64,000 nucleotides of DNA from Mumia xiangluensis (GTDB lineage Bacteria; Actinomycetota; Actinomycetes; Propionibacteriales; Nocardioidaceae): the NCBI RefSeq assembly GCF_010994095.1, contig NZ_WJYO01000004.1, positions 310,001 to 374,000 of the forward strand. The letters are read 5' to 3'. The position numbers were made by a program, and so were the translations under genes. Every line of letters begins with the position of its first letter. The stretch's first letter is position 1. This document shows, in pieces, positions 46,520-55,265 of the stretch. A model generated the notes under the pieces. It saw nothing but the letters and a program-made list of their open reading frames with translations, had not been told where the DNA came from and made no database searches.

Positions 46520-47310
46520 CGCATCGCCTTTCGTAGCGGCTCGACGGCGTACGGGCCGCCCACGTACGCGCACTCCTGCTCGTCCTCCTCGCGGGACGGG
46601 ATGCGTTCGGCGTACGCCTCGGCGTCGTCGCGGGGTCGGTAGCCGAGCTCGAGCCCGGGCTCCATGTCCCACCAGCCCTGCGTGTTGGCAGAGACGCCGT
46701 ACACGGCCGTGAACCCGTCCACCGGACCCGTCACCGCCGCTTCGACGAGCCTGACCGCGTCGCCGTACGACAGCCACGTGGAGAGATGCCGGCGGGTCGA
46801 GGGCTCCGGCAGGAACGAGCCGATCCGCAGCGCGACCGCGGAGATGCCGTGCGCGTCGGCGTACAGCCTCAGCAACGCCTCGGCCGCAACCTTGCCGACG
46901 CCGTAGAACGTGTCGGGACGCACGGGCACGTCGGTGCCGAGGTGGTCGCTGCGCGGGGTGCGGCCGACGGCGTGGTTGCTGCTCGCATACACGATCCGGC
47001 CGACGCCCTGGTCGACCATCGCCTCGAGGATGGTGGCCGTCGTGTGGACGTGCGAGGCGAGCGCGTCCGGCAGGTTCGTCTCCTCGGGGATGCCGGCCAG
47101 GTGCACGACGGCCTCGACACCCGAGACAGCGCCCGCCACCGTGATCGGATCGGTCACGTCGCCGATGAACGCCCCGAGCGGCAGCAGTGCTGACAGGCCC
47201 GGGTCCGGCTGGAGCACGTCGATCCCGCGCAGCGTGTGACCGCTCGCGTACAGCCCCGAGACCACCGTACGACCGATGGCCCCCGACGATCCCGTGACGA
47301 GGATCCGCAT
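46516..47310 (-). CDS. Uronate-dehydrogenase-like NAD-dependent SDR
   Basis: 264-residue short-chain dehydrogenase of the extended epimerase type. The Rossmann motif is VTGSSGAIGRTVVSGL and the active site is YASSNHAVGRTP with YGVGKVAAE (Tyr-x3-Lys). STWLSYGDAVRLVEAAV, GVSANTQGWWD and LGYRPRDDAEAYAERI closely follow uronate dehydrogenase, which oxidises glucuronate or galacturonate. Its 5' end overlaps the PNP stop and its 3' end the phosphomutase start, an unexpected partner for nucleoside genes. Substrate in this organism uncertain. Confidence 0.75.
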   Translation of the reverse strand: MRILVTGSSGAIGRTVVSGLYASGHTLRGIDVLQPDPGLSALLPLGAFIGDVTDPITVAGAVSGVEAVVHLAGIPEETNLPDALASHVHTTATILEAMVDQGVGRIVYASSNHAVGRTPRSDHLGTDVPVRPDTFYGVGKVAAEALLRLYADAHGISAVALRIGSFLPEPSTRRHLSTWLSYGDAVRLVEAAVTGPVDGFTAVYGVSANTQGWWDMEPGLELGYRPRDDAEAYAERIPSREEDEQECAYVGGPYAVEPLRKAMR

Positions 47311-48128
47311 CAGATCTTGCCGACCACGCTGGCGAGCAGGCGCCCCATCGACTCCGCGGACGCGGCCCCCGCTGCGAGGACCTCCTCGTGGTCGAGCGGC
47401 TCCCCGGAGATTCCGGCGGCGAGGTTCGTGACCAGCGAGATGCCGAGGATCTCCAGGCCGGCGGCCCGTGCGGCGATGGCCTCGAGCGTCGTCGACATGC
47501 CGACCAGGTCGCCGCCGATGGCCCGGACCATGCCGATCTCGGCGGGCGTCTCGTAGTGCGGCCCGGGGAACTGCACGTAGACGCCCTCGGCGAGCGTCGG
47601 GTCGACCTCGAGACACAGCGCACGCAGGCGGGCGGCGTACAGGTTGGTGAGGTCCACGAACGTCGCCCCGTGCAGCGGCGAAGTGGCGGTGAGGTTGATG
47701 TGGTCGCTGATCAGCACCGGTGTGCCGGGCACCCACTCGGGGCGTAGACCGCCGCACGCGTTGGTCAGCACGACGGCCCGGCAGCCGGCGGCGGCAGCGG
47801 TGCGTACGCCGTGGGCGACGGCGTCGACCCCGTGGCCCTCGTACAGGTGCGTCCGTCCGAGGAACACCAGCACGCGGGTGTCGCCGACGCGCACCGAACG
47901 GACCGTGCCGCCGTGGCCGGCGACCGACGGTGCGATGAAGCCCGGCAGGTCCGTGTTCGGGAACTCGTGCTCGGGGGTGCCGAGGACGTCGGCGGCGGGC
48001 TTCCACCCCGAGCCCATCACGAGCGCGACGTCGTGGTCACCACCGGTGCGTTCCCGGAGTACGGCTGCGGCGGCTTCCGCCAGCTCGTCGGGCGAACCGG
48101 CCTGGGGCGTTTCGGTTTCGACACTCAC
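47310..48128 (-). CDS. Purine nucleoside phosphorylase (trimeric type)
   Basis: Phosphorolysis of inosine and guanosine to base and ribose-1-phosphate, 272 residues, of the trimeric PNP/MTAP class. Motifs: [14 protein letters not shown] (phosphate loop), [35 protein letters not shown] and [18 protein letters not shown] start six bases after a TAGTGT box (leaderless). First gene of a unit with the SDR, phosphomutase and phosphodiesterase. Divergent from a TetR gene. Confidence 0.93.
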   Translation of the reverse strand: MSVETETPQAGSPDELAEAAAAVLRERTGGDHDVALVMGSGWKPAADVLGTPEHEFPNTDLPGFIAPSVAGHGGTVRSVRVGDTRVLVFLGRTHLYEGHGVDAVAHGVRTAAAAGCRAVVLTNACGGLRPEWVPGTPVLISDHINLTATSPLHGATFVDLTNLYAARLRALCLEVDPTLAEGVYVQFPGPHYETPAEIGMVRAIGGDLVGMSTTLEAIAARAAGLEILGISLVTNLAAGISGEPLDHEEVLAAGAASAESMGRLLASVVGKI

Positions 48129-48134
48129 GACGGC

Positions 48135-48140
48135 ACACTA
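48135..48140 (-). promoter_or_regulatory. Leaderless -10 box for PNP unit
   Basis: TAGTGT on the minus strand, six bases before the GTG at 48128. It lies within 35 bases of the divergent TetR -10 box, so the two promoters overlap face to back. Confidence 0.55.
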
Positions 48141-48162
48141 ACGCAGCGAGCCCGTGTGGCCG

Positions 48163-48168
48163 TATCTT
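48163..48168 (+). promoter_or_regulatory. Leaderless -10 box for TetR gene
   Basis: TATCTT six bases before the GTG at 48175. Confidence 0.55.
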
Positions 48169-48174
48169 GTTCGG

Positions 48175-48765
48175 GTGCCGAAGATCATCGGAGACAGCCT
48201 CGCAGAGCACCGCGCCGAGACGCGGCGCCGTCTGCTCTCCGCCTTCGGCGACCTCCTGACCGAGCGCGGCTACGACGCGGTCCGCCTCGCCGACGTCGCG
48301 ACCCGCGCAGACATCGGCCGTACGGCGATCTACAACCACTTCGCGGACAAGGAGGCAGTGCTGCTCGCGTTCGCGATGGACGAGACGCAGCGCTACGTCG
48401 ACGCCATCCGCGAGGCACTCGCCGAGGTCGACGGGCCGGTCGAGCGGCTCCAGACGTACGTCCGCATGCACGTCGCCCTCTCGCGCGAGATGCACATGGG
48501 GCTGGGACCCCAGCTCTACTCGCTCCTCTCGCGCGACGCGCTCCTGCACATGCGCGAGCACGTGGTCGTCGTCGAGACGCTGCTCCGCGACGTCCTCGAG
48601 GACGGCATGAAGCAGGGTGCGTTCGCGGTCGACGACCTGCGGGCGACCACCGCGCTGGTACTCGCCTGCCTGCAGAGCCGGCAGGTCACGCACCCCGAGG
48701 CGGCCGACCGCGACACCGCTGTCGCGGTCACGGAGCGCTTCGTGCTCCGCGCCGTCGGCGCCTGA
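48175..48765 (+). CDS. TetR-family regulator
   Basis: 196-residue TetR-type regulator with the helix-turn-helix in residues about 12-58 (RRRLLSAFGDLLTERGYDAVRLADVATRADIGRTAIYNHF spans it). The C-terminal ligand domain shows no special motif. GTG at 48175 is chosen from the TATCTT box; the longer frame from 48154 would start before the predicted transcript. Divergent, with a 46-base gap, from the PNP unit, which it may regulate. Ligand unknown. Confidence 0.88.
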   Translation: MPKIIGDSLAEHRAETRRRLLSAFGDLLTERGYDAVRLADVATRADIGRTAIYNHFADKEAVLLAFAMDETQRYVDAIREALAEVDGPVERLQTYVRMHVALSREMHMGLGPQLYSLLSRDALLHMREHVVVVETLLRDVLEDGMKQGAFAVDDLRATTALVLACLQSRQVTHPEAADRDTAVAVTERFVLRAVGA

Positions 48766-48812
48766 CGCCTCCCGCGCGCGACGCCGACGTGCGACGCCGA
48801 CATGCGACGCCG

Positions 48813-48866
48813 ACGGGAGTCTCGACATTCCTGTCGCTGAGGCGACGGAGATGTCGAGACTCCCGT
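48813..48866. repeat. Long hairpin between TetR gene and haem surface gene
   Basis: Perfect 16-bp stem ACGGGAGTCTCGACAT / ATGTCGAGACTCCCGT with a second inner stem (GTCGC / GCGAC). Lies between convergent genes and may terminate both. Preceded by three copies of the word CGACGCCGAC or similar (48778-48815). Confidence 0.75.
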
Positions 48867-48883
48867 ACGGGCTGTGCCGCTCG

Positions 48884-51073
48884 CTACTTCGTGACCTTCA
48901 CCTTCACGGTCTTCGCGGAGCCCGTGTGGGTCGACGTCGCTGCGAACGTGACGGTCACCTTGTAGGTGCCCTTCTTCGCGAGCTTCGGCAGCTTGACGAC
49001 GACCTTGCCGTTCCTGACGGTGGCGCGGACGGTCTTCTTGATGCCCTTGCCCTTGATGACGAGGGTGACCTTGCCGGCCGCCTTCGGGGTGCCCGAGACG
49101 GTGACGGTGGCCTTGCCGGCCTTCTTGCGCGTCGGCTTCTTCGTCACCTTCAGGGCTGCCTTCGTGGCGACTCTGGTGACGGCGAGCGTGCGAGCGGCCG
49201 AGGCCGACGACGTCACGACCGCCGTGTTGCTCGAGACGAAGCGCGCCGACAGGCGGTGCGCACCGACCGTGAGGGTCTTCGGCAGGACGTACGACGCCTT
49301 GCCTGCGGCCACCGTCTTCGTGCCGAGCGAACGCGTGCCGTCGTACAGCGTGACCTTGCCGGCCACCGCCTTCGAGGACGTCACGCTGATGTTCGCGGTG
49401 GCGCCGCGGCCGTAGACGACCTTCGCCGGGACCGTGACAGTGGTCGTGGAGGCGACGGCCGGGACGGCGGCGACCTTCACGGTGACGGTACCGGTCGCGG
49501 AACCGCCGAAGTCGTCCTGGGCGGTGTAGGAGAAGGTGTCGGTCCCGGAGAAGCCAGCCTTCGGCGTGTAGATCAGAGCGGTGCCCTCACCGGTCACCGT
49601 CCCGTTCGCCGGCGCGGTGTGCGTGACGGTCAGCGGATCGTCGTCGGTGTCGACGCCGCCGAGAGTGACAGGCACGGCCTTGCCGAACGCGGTGTTGACG
49701 ATGACGTCGGCGGCGGTAGGCGCGGTGTTGTCGACCTGGTCGGAGAAGGTCACCGGCGTGTAGGTCTCGTATCGAGCCTGCGAACCGCCACTGCCCGGAT
49801 AGGTGTAGATGCCAACGTTTCCACCGTCGAGCGCGACGGCGTCCGCCGCAGCCTTGGAGATCGTGAGCGTCGTGGTGAAGGTGCCGTCCGGCTTGAGCTC
49901 AGCGGCCCCGTCCTCGGCGCCACCGATGGTCGCCATGTCGGCGGCCGCGACGGCCCACTTCTGCGTGATGATCTTGCGGCCGGACGACGGCGCGCTCGCG
50001 CTCGGCTTCCAGTTCGTGGCGAACTTGCCGAACACCACGTACGTGCCAGCGGGTCGGCCGGCGAGCGGCGGGCGCGTGCCGGTCGCGAGCGAAGGATCAA
50101 AGCCGGAGCCCTTGACCGTGATGCGCTGCTCGCCCGTAGCGAGTAGCTCGGTGCGGCTGACAGTGACGGTGGCCGGAGTGGGGGCGGCGGCCAGCGTGTA
50201 GTCGACCGCGATCGGCGTCGCCGGCTTCGCTGCGTCACGACCGCTGCCCGACGAGTACCAGTACGAGGTCTGGCCGGTGAGCTGCTGGAAGTTGACGTAG
50301 TCCTGCGGGAACGAACCCCACGTCACAGCGGTCCTGTTCTGCGGAGCCGAGCCCTCTGGCAGCGTGACCTCGACTCCGAGGTAGTCGGGGGTCACATCGA
50401 TCCCCGTCGCGGTCACGTCGACGTCGCTGAGCGTCGCCAAAGTGACCTGGGTAGCCGGGATCGGCGACCAGGCGGAACCCGCCTGGTCGGTGCCGTAGCC
50501 CGTCGCGGTCGCGGTCACCGTGCCGGTGCCGTCTGCGGCAACGGTCAGGGTGGGGTCGCTCGCTGTCCAGTAGGTCATGCCTCCGTAGAAGGCGATGGTG
50601 AACGAGCCGTCCCAGGCGATCGAGGCAGTGCCGGCAGCGGGGTCGACCGTGCCGGTGCCCTTGGTGATGACGACCTTGTTCTCGCTCTTGCTCGCGGCGC
50701 TGAACGGCGTGAGGGCCGCACCGGTGCGGTCGAGGCACTTAGTCGCCCACGTGGTGGCGACATCGGTGCCGCTCGCATCGGGTTTCACGACCGAGACGTT
50801 GCCGTCAGTGGCCTGGAAGAAGCCATCAGCCTGGCTCCACTCTCGAGATGAACCGGTGTTGCCCGCCGTGCCGGCGGACAGGAAGTTGCATCCGCCGGCA
50901 TAGGAACCGCCGCCGGCCTCGTTGGAGAGGCCCCACGCGAAGACCGCGTCGGTGACCGGGTTCGTGGCCGCCTGCGCAGGCGCCGCGACGAGGGCCAGGG
51001 ACCCTGCCGCGAGGGCGGTCGCAGCGGTGCCGGCGACGAGGCGCCGGAACCGCTGGGGGAGGGACGTGGACAT
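48884..51073 (-). CDS. Secreted HtaA-domain protein with Ig-like repeats
   Basis: 729-residue exported protein. Signal peptide to about residue 35; one HtaA haem-binding-type domain (38-292); an IPT-like surface domain (300-445) similar to the neighbouring 404-residue protein; a cadherin/Big-like module (about 450-535); two further Ig-like modules and a Lys-rich end (540-729). The His found in the LSDHxVV motif of both HtaA domains next door is Asn132 here, and Cys62/Cys113 form a pair unique to this copy. No membrane anchor or sorting signal. Last gene of the haem operon, AAGGGA ribosome site, 51 bases after the previous gene. Confidence 0.83.
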   Translation of the reverse strand: MSTSLPQRFRRLVAGTAATALAAGSLALVAAPAQAATNPVTDAVFAWGLSNEAGGGSYAGGCNFLSAGTAGNTGSSREWSQADGFFQATDGNVSVVKPDASGTDVATTWATKCLDRTGAALTPFSAASKSENKVVITKGTGTVDPAAGTASIAWDGSFTIAFYGGMTYWTASDPTLTVAADGTGTVTATATGYGTDQAGSAWSPIPATQVTLATLSDVDVTATGIDVTPDYLGVEVTLPEGSAPQNRTAVTWGSFPQDYVNFQQLTGQTSYWYSSGSGRDAAKPATPIAVDYTLAAAPTPATVTVSRTELLATGEQRITVKGSGFDPSLATGTRPPLAGRPAGTYVVFGKFATNWKPSASAPSSGRKIITQKWAVAAADMATIGGAEDGAAELKPDGTFTTTLTISKAAADAVALDGGNVGIYTYPGSGGSQARYETYTPVTFSDQVDNTAPTAADVIVNTAFGKAVPVTLGGVDTDDDPLTVTHTAPANGTVTGEGTALIYTPKAGFSGTDTFSYTAQDDFGGSATGTVTVKVAAVPAVASTTTVTVPAKVVYGRGATANISVTSSKAVAGKVTLYDGTRSLGTKTVAAGKASYVLPKTLTVGAHRLSARFVSSNTAVVTSSASAARTLAVTRVATKAALKVTKKPTRKKAGKATVTVSGTPKAAGKVTLVIKGKGIKKTVRATVRNGKVVVKLPKLAKKGTYKVTVTFAATSTHTGSAKTVKVKVTK

Positions 51074-51124
51074 GGTGGTTCCCTTCTTGTCGTGCTCAGG
51101 GTGGTGCTGGAGGGGGAGGAAAGA

Positions 51125-53257
51125 TCAGGCTCGGCGTACGAGGAATCTGGAGCCGGCCGTGACGAGCAGGGCGGCAGCCGCCATGGCGCCGCCTGCCCAC
51201 CAGGGCCACGAGGGCGGTGAGCTGCCGATGGGCTGCGCCACCGGGCGTACGCCTTCGGTGGTTCCGACGGGCACGGCGGCAGCGCCGAGGACGGTGGCAG
51301 CGGGAGGCGGAACGACCGCGACCGGGGCCGTTGCCGGTGCGGCGGTCGGGCCTGTCGACGAGCCGGTCGGCGACTGCGGCGTCGACGGGGTCGTACCGTT
51401 GCTCGCGTCGTCCGGCGCGTCGGCCTTCGGCGTCTTCACCGGCTTGTCTGCGTCGTAGCTGACGGTGATCGGCAGCGCCGCCTTGAAGCGGTCGGTCGAG
51501 GCGCCGCTGGTGTACCAGTACGAGGCCGTGCCGACCTTCTCCTGGAACCGGAGGAACGACGTCGGGAACGCACCCCAGCCCGAGACGGCGCGGTTCTGGG
51601 CGACGGCGCTCGCCGGCGCGTCGTACCGGACTCCCGCGAAGCGCGGCGTCACCGTGAAGCCGCGGGCACTGCTCAGGCTCTTCACTGCGGCATCGGCGAG
51701 GCGGACCTTCGTCGGGGTCAGGGCCTTCCAGACCGAGGTGTCTTCGCGGGCGGTCGCGTACCCACCGAGCGTCGCGTCGAGTCGCGCCGTGCCGCCGCTG
51801 ACGGTGAGCACCGGATCGGTGACGGTGAAGTAGGACATCCCGCTGTAGAGGAGCGCCGTGAACGTCCCCTTCCAGCGGATCGTCGCCGTCTTCTTCCGGG
51901 GGTCGACGGTGCCGGTCCCGCCGTCGACGACGACGGTGTGGTCGCTCAGAAGGCCGTTGGTGGCGGCGCCGAGGGGCTCGCCGGCAGGAGTCGTGCTGAG
52001 ACCGGACCACGTCGCGAGCCTGTGGCCGCCTGAGCTCGTCGCCTTCTCGATGCGGACGTTGCCGGAGGTGGCCTTCCAGTCCTTCTGTGTGAGCTTCTGG
52101 CCGCCCTTGCCCGGGTTGGGGACGGTGCCGGCGGAGAAGAGGTTGTACGTTCCGGGCGCGAACGCGGAGTTGCTCATCTCCTGGTTGACGCCCCACCAAA
52201 GCTGCGCGTCGGAGACGGTGAACGCCTTCGACGCGGGGCCGTCGGAGCCGCCGGGGCCGCCGGGGCCGCCGCCGGTCGTCGGGGCGGGTGTCGTCGGCTT
52301 CGGCGTCGGCGTGGTGGGCTCCGGATCGACCGGTCCGACCGGGTCCTCGGGATCCTCGGCGAGGGTGTCACCGAGCACCCAGGCGAACGCGATCGGGAGC
52401 GGGGGCTTGTTGGCGTCGACCGCACCGCCGGAGGAGTACCAGTACGACGCGGAGCCGGCGTCAGCCAGCCACGCGATGAACGACGTCGGCCAGGACCCCC
52501 AACCCGTGCCGGTCGTGCTCTGGTCGACGGCGCCGTTGCGGACGCCCTCGTACGCGGGTGCGACCGTGACGCCGTCGGCGTCGATGTCGACCGACGGGAG
52601 GGTCGCGAGCGTGACCTTCCTCGCCGGGACGCTCGTCCAGACCGTCGGGTCGGCCAGCGATGACCCGAAGCCGCTGAGCGTCGCGGTCAGGACGCCCGTG
52701 CCGTCACGCGCGACGCTCAGCTCGGGGTCGGACACGAAGAAGAAGGACATCCCCGAGTAGAAGACGACCGTGAAGTCGCCGTCCCAGGCGATCTTCGCCC
52801 GGCCGGTGTCCGGATCCGCCCACCCCGAGCCGCCCGAGAGGACGACCTGGTGGTCGCTGAAGACCTTGCTGGTGGGCGGGCTGATCGAGGCGCCGGTGGA
52901 CGAGGTCTTGAGGCCCTCCCACGTCGCGGCCGCGTACGAGCCCGACACGGTCCTCTTCTCGATCGCGACGTTGCCCGCTTCGGCCTTCCAGCCGGCCGGC
53001 TTGCCGTTGAGCCAGGTCGCAGCGTCTTTGAAGGTCTGGCCACCGACCCCGGGATCGGCGACCTTGCCGGCGGAGAGGAAGTTGTAGGTGCCGGGTGCGA
53101 ACGCGGAGTTGTTGGTCTCGTTCGACAGGCCCCAGCGCAGCGTCGCACCGCTGACCTCGCGGGCCGTGGTGGCGTCGGCCGACGCGGGGACGAGCGGAGT
53201 GATCAGGGCGACCAGGCCGACGGCGAGCGCGAGGGCGAGGCTGCTGTGGCGCTTCAC
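51125..53257 (-). CDS. Membrane-anchored protein with two HtaA haem-binding domains
   Basis: 710-residue surface protein: signal peptide (1-28), HtaA domain 1 (about 35-295), a Pro/Thr/Gly-rich linker (301-343), HtaA domain 2 (345-600), a low-complexity stalk, and a C-terminal membrane helix (684-702) followed by Arg-Arg. Each HtaA domain repeats the blocks FAPGTYNF/LFSAG, SDHxVVxxGG (His135 and His440), Y/FSGMSF/Y and SYWYSSG. In corynebacteria HtaA captures haem from haemoglobin and hands it to HmuT. The GTG start overlaps the upstream stop (GTGA). Exact haem ligands are inferred, not shown. Confidence 0.88.
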   Translation of the reverse strand: MKRHSSLALALAVGLVALITPLVPASADATTAREVSGATLRWGLSNETNNSAFAPGTYNFLSAGKVADPGVGGQTFKDAATWLNGKPAGWKAEAGNVAIEKRTVSGSYAAATWEGLKTSSTGASISPPTSKVFSDHQVVLSGGSGWADPDTGRAKIAWDGDFTVVFYSGMSFFFVSDPELSVARDGTGVLTATLSGFGSSLADPTVWTSVPARKVTLATLPSVDIDADGVTVAPAYEGVRNGAVDQSTTGTGWGSWPTSFIAWLADAGSASYWYSSGGAVDANKPPLPIAFAWVLGDTLAEDPEDPVGPVDPEPTTPTPKPTTPAPTTGGGPGGPGGSDGPASKAFTVSDAQLWWGVNQEMSNSAFAPGTYNLFSAGTVPNPGKGGQKLTQKDWKATSGNVRIEKATSSGGHRLATWSGLSTTPAGEPLGAATNGLLSDHTVVVDGGTGTVDPRKKTATIRWKGTFTALLYSGMSYFTVTDPVLTVSGGTARLDATLGGYATAREDTSVWKALTPTKVRLADAAVKSLSSARGFTVTPRFAGVRYDAPASAVAQNRAVSGWGAFPTSFLRFQEKVGTASYWYTSGASTDRFKAALPITVSYDADKPVKTPKADAPDDASNGTTPSTPQSPTGSSTGPTAAPATAPVAVVPPPAATVLGAAAVPVGTTEGVRPVAQPIGSSPPSWPWWAGGAMAAAALLVTAGSRFLVRRA

Positions 53258-54468
53258 CGGGTCACCGTCCGGTCACTGGTGCCGTACGGGTCGACGTCGA
53301 CGGAGGTGTCGCCGCGTTCGAAGGCGGCGAGCGGGTCCGACGCGGTCGGGGCGGACGCCGGTGCGTCGGGCCGCCGGCTTCGCGCTCGGCGTACGCGCAG
53401 GAAGGCCCCGATCACGGCGAGGAGGAGCAGGAGGCCCGCTGCGGCCATGAAGATCCAGGCCGCCGTCGTGGGCCCGTCGTCGCTCGCGGACTCGTCGACG
53501 GTCGCGTCCACCACTGCGGGTGCGGGGGCGATCGGGAACGTCACGGTGGGTACGGCGCCGCTCGCTGCGCCGGACAGCTTGAGGACGTGCGTGCCTGCGG
53601 TGATGGACGCCGGGAGCTGGAGGACGCCGGCGACCTCACCCGACTGGCCCGCCGACAGCGGTCCGACGGCGGCGATCCCGTCGTCCAGCGTCGCGACGAC
53701 CTGCTCGCCCGGGAGGAAGCCCTTGCCCGTGAAGGTGAGGACCCGCCCGACGACGGCGGTCGCGCGGTCGACGCCGACGGACGGCCTCGCGGCACGCGGC
53801 GCGGCCGGCGGGACGGTCGCCGCCGGTGCCGCAGCAGGGGCCTGGGTCGCCGCCGCCTTCGGGGCGCCGGTCGAGCTCGGCCCGGCCACGAAGCGGACCG
53901 GCGTGAACGTCTCGTTGGTCGGATTCTTGATGCCGTGCGCGCCGATCGTGATCACACCGCACGTGACCTTCGTGCAGTCGACGTCGACGGCCTTGCCGGA
54001 GCGGTCGACCGACTGGAACACAGCACCGGGCACGGTCAGCGTCGTGCTCCACCCGCCCGAGGCGCTGATCGTCCCGTTGGCCGAGTCGGCGGTCTCCGCA
54101 CCCGGGAACGCGAGGAAGCGCTGGTGCCCGGCGTTGCTGGCGCTCTCGCTGTCGGGCACGTAGCGGTAGTCGTCGCCGGTCAGACCACCCTTCGACGGCT
54201 TCCACGAGCTGCCGTCCGGGTCGGAGACCCAGCCGAACGCGACGTAGATGCCGCCGGCGCCGCCCTTGATCGACTGGAATCCGCGGCCGGTGACCGTCAG
54301 GGTCGTGGTGCCGTCAGTCGTGGCGGTGGCCGCCCCCGAGCCGTTGGTGACGGTGATGCGCGCGGCGGCGACGGCCGGGGCGGTGGTCACGACGGCGGTC
54401 GCGACGGTGGGGACGGCGAGCGCGACGGCGGTGGCGCCGAGCGTCGCGATCCGGGTCGGGCCGATCAT
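53254..54468 (-). CDS. Single-pass surface protein of the haem operon
   Basis: 404-residue protein with a signal peptide (to about 35), an immunoglobulin/IPT-like domain (37-195; GIYVAFGWVSD, Cys165/Cys170 pair) matching the middle domain of the 729-residue HtaA protein, a Pro/Ala linker, a second beta domain (about 225-312), a membrane helix (337-357) and a 47-residue basic/acidic tail. Overlaps hmuV by four bases and the two-domain HtaA gene by four bases. It corresponds in position to HtaB/HtaC-like accessory proteins of corynebacteria, but I cannot assign it to either. Confidence 0.78.
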   Translation of the reverse strand: MIGPTRIATLGATAVALAVPTVATAVVTTAPAVAAARITVTNGSGAATATTDGTTTLTVTGRGFQSIKGGAGGIYVAFGWVSDPDGSSWKPSKGGLTGDDYRYVPDSESASNAGHQRFLAFPGAETADSANGTISASGGWSTTLTVPGAVFQSVDRSGKAVDVDCTKVTCGVITIGAHGIKNPTNETFTPVRFVAGPSSTGAPKAAATQAPAAAPAATVPPAAPRAARPSVGVDRATAVVGRVLTFTGKGFLPGEQVVATLDDGIAAVGPLSAGQSGEVAGVLQLPASITAGTHVLKLSGAASGAVPTVTFPIAPAPAVVDATVDESASDDGPTTAAWIFMAAAGLLLLLAVIGAFLRVRRARSRRPDAPASAPTASDPLAAFERGDTSVDVDPYGTSDRTVTR

Positions 54469-55265
54469 CGGGCGACCTCCTCGACGGGTGTGCGCAGCGG
54501 GGAGACGATCAGGTCGCCGGTACGCGGGTGGGTGAACACGTCCACGGGATGGCCGTAGACGTCGGAGAGCAGGTCGGGACGCAGGACGTCCTCGGGAGAC
54601 CCGTCGGCGCGGACCTGCCCGCCGGCGAGGACGCAGACGCGGTCCGCGTACGCGGCGGCGAGCGACAGATCGTGCAGGACCGCGACGACGGCGCGCCCCT
54701 CGCGAGAGAGTCGGCGCGCCTCGGTGAGCAGGGCCTCCTGGTGGGCGATGTCGAGGGCCGCGGTCGGCTCGTCGAGGAGCACGATCGGCGCCTCCTGCGC
54801 CATCACGCGCGCGAAGCTCGCCCGCCCCTTCTCGCCGCCGGACAGGGTGGGGAATCGCCGATCGGACAGGTGCTCGACGTCGGTACGGCGCATCGCGTCG
54901 GCGATCACCGCCTCGTCGGCGTCGGACTCGTCACGGCCGTGCCAGGGGGCGCGGCCCATCGCGACGACCTCGGTGACGGTGAAGGGGAACGACAGCCGGT
55001 GCTCCTGCAGCAGCACCGAGCGGCGACGGGCCAGCTCGCTCGCGCGACGGGACCTGATCGGCTCACCGTCGATCAGCGCGCGACCGCGGGTCAGCTCGAC
55101 GTCTCCCGCCAGCACGCCGAGGAGCGTGGACTTGCCGGCGCCGTTCGGGCCGACCAGGACGAGGAGCTCGCCGGGACGGACGTCGAGATCGATGTCACGC
55201 AGGATCGTCGCCGGTCCGTACTCGACGCAGGCGCCGATCACCTGCAGGGCCGCGCGGGGGCTCAT
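54465..55265 (-). CDS. hmuV: Haem ABC importer ATP-binding protein
   Basis: 266-residue ATPase of iron-siderophore/haem type importers. Walker A is GPNGAGKST, the Q-loop is LLQEHRLSFPFTVTEVVAMGR (the haem-importer type), the signature is LSGGEKGRASFARV, and Walker B is IVLLDEPTAALD. The ATG at 55265 overlaps the hmuU stop. A longer open frame upstream is shadow of hmuU. Works with HmuU and HmuT at the cytoplasmic membrane. Confidence 0.94.
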   Translation of the reverse strand: MSPRAALQVIGACVEYGPATILRDIDLDVRPGELLVLVGPNGAGKSTLLGVLAGDVELTRGRALIDGEPIRSRRASELARRRSVLLQEHRLSFPFTVTEVVAMGRAPWHGRDESDADEAVIADAMRRTDVEHLSDRRFPTLSGGEKGRASFARVMAQEAPIVLLDEPTAALDIAHQEALLTEARRLSREGRAVVAVLHDLSLAAAYADRVCVLAGGQVRADGSPEDVLRPDLLSDVYGHPVDVFTHPRTGDLIVSPLRTPVEEVAR

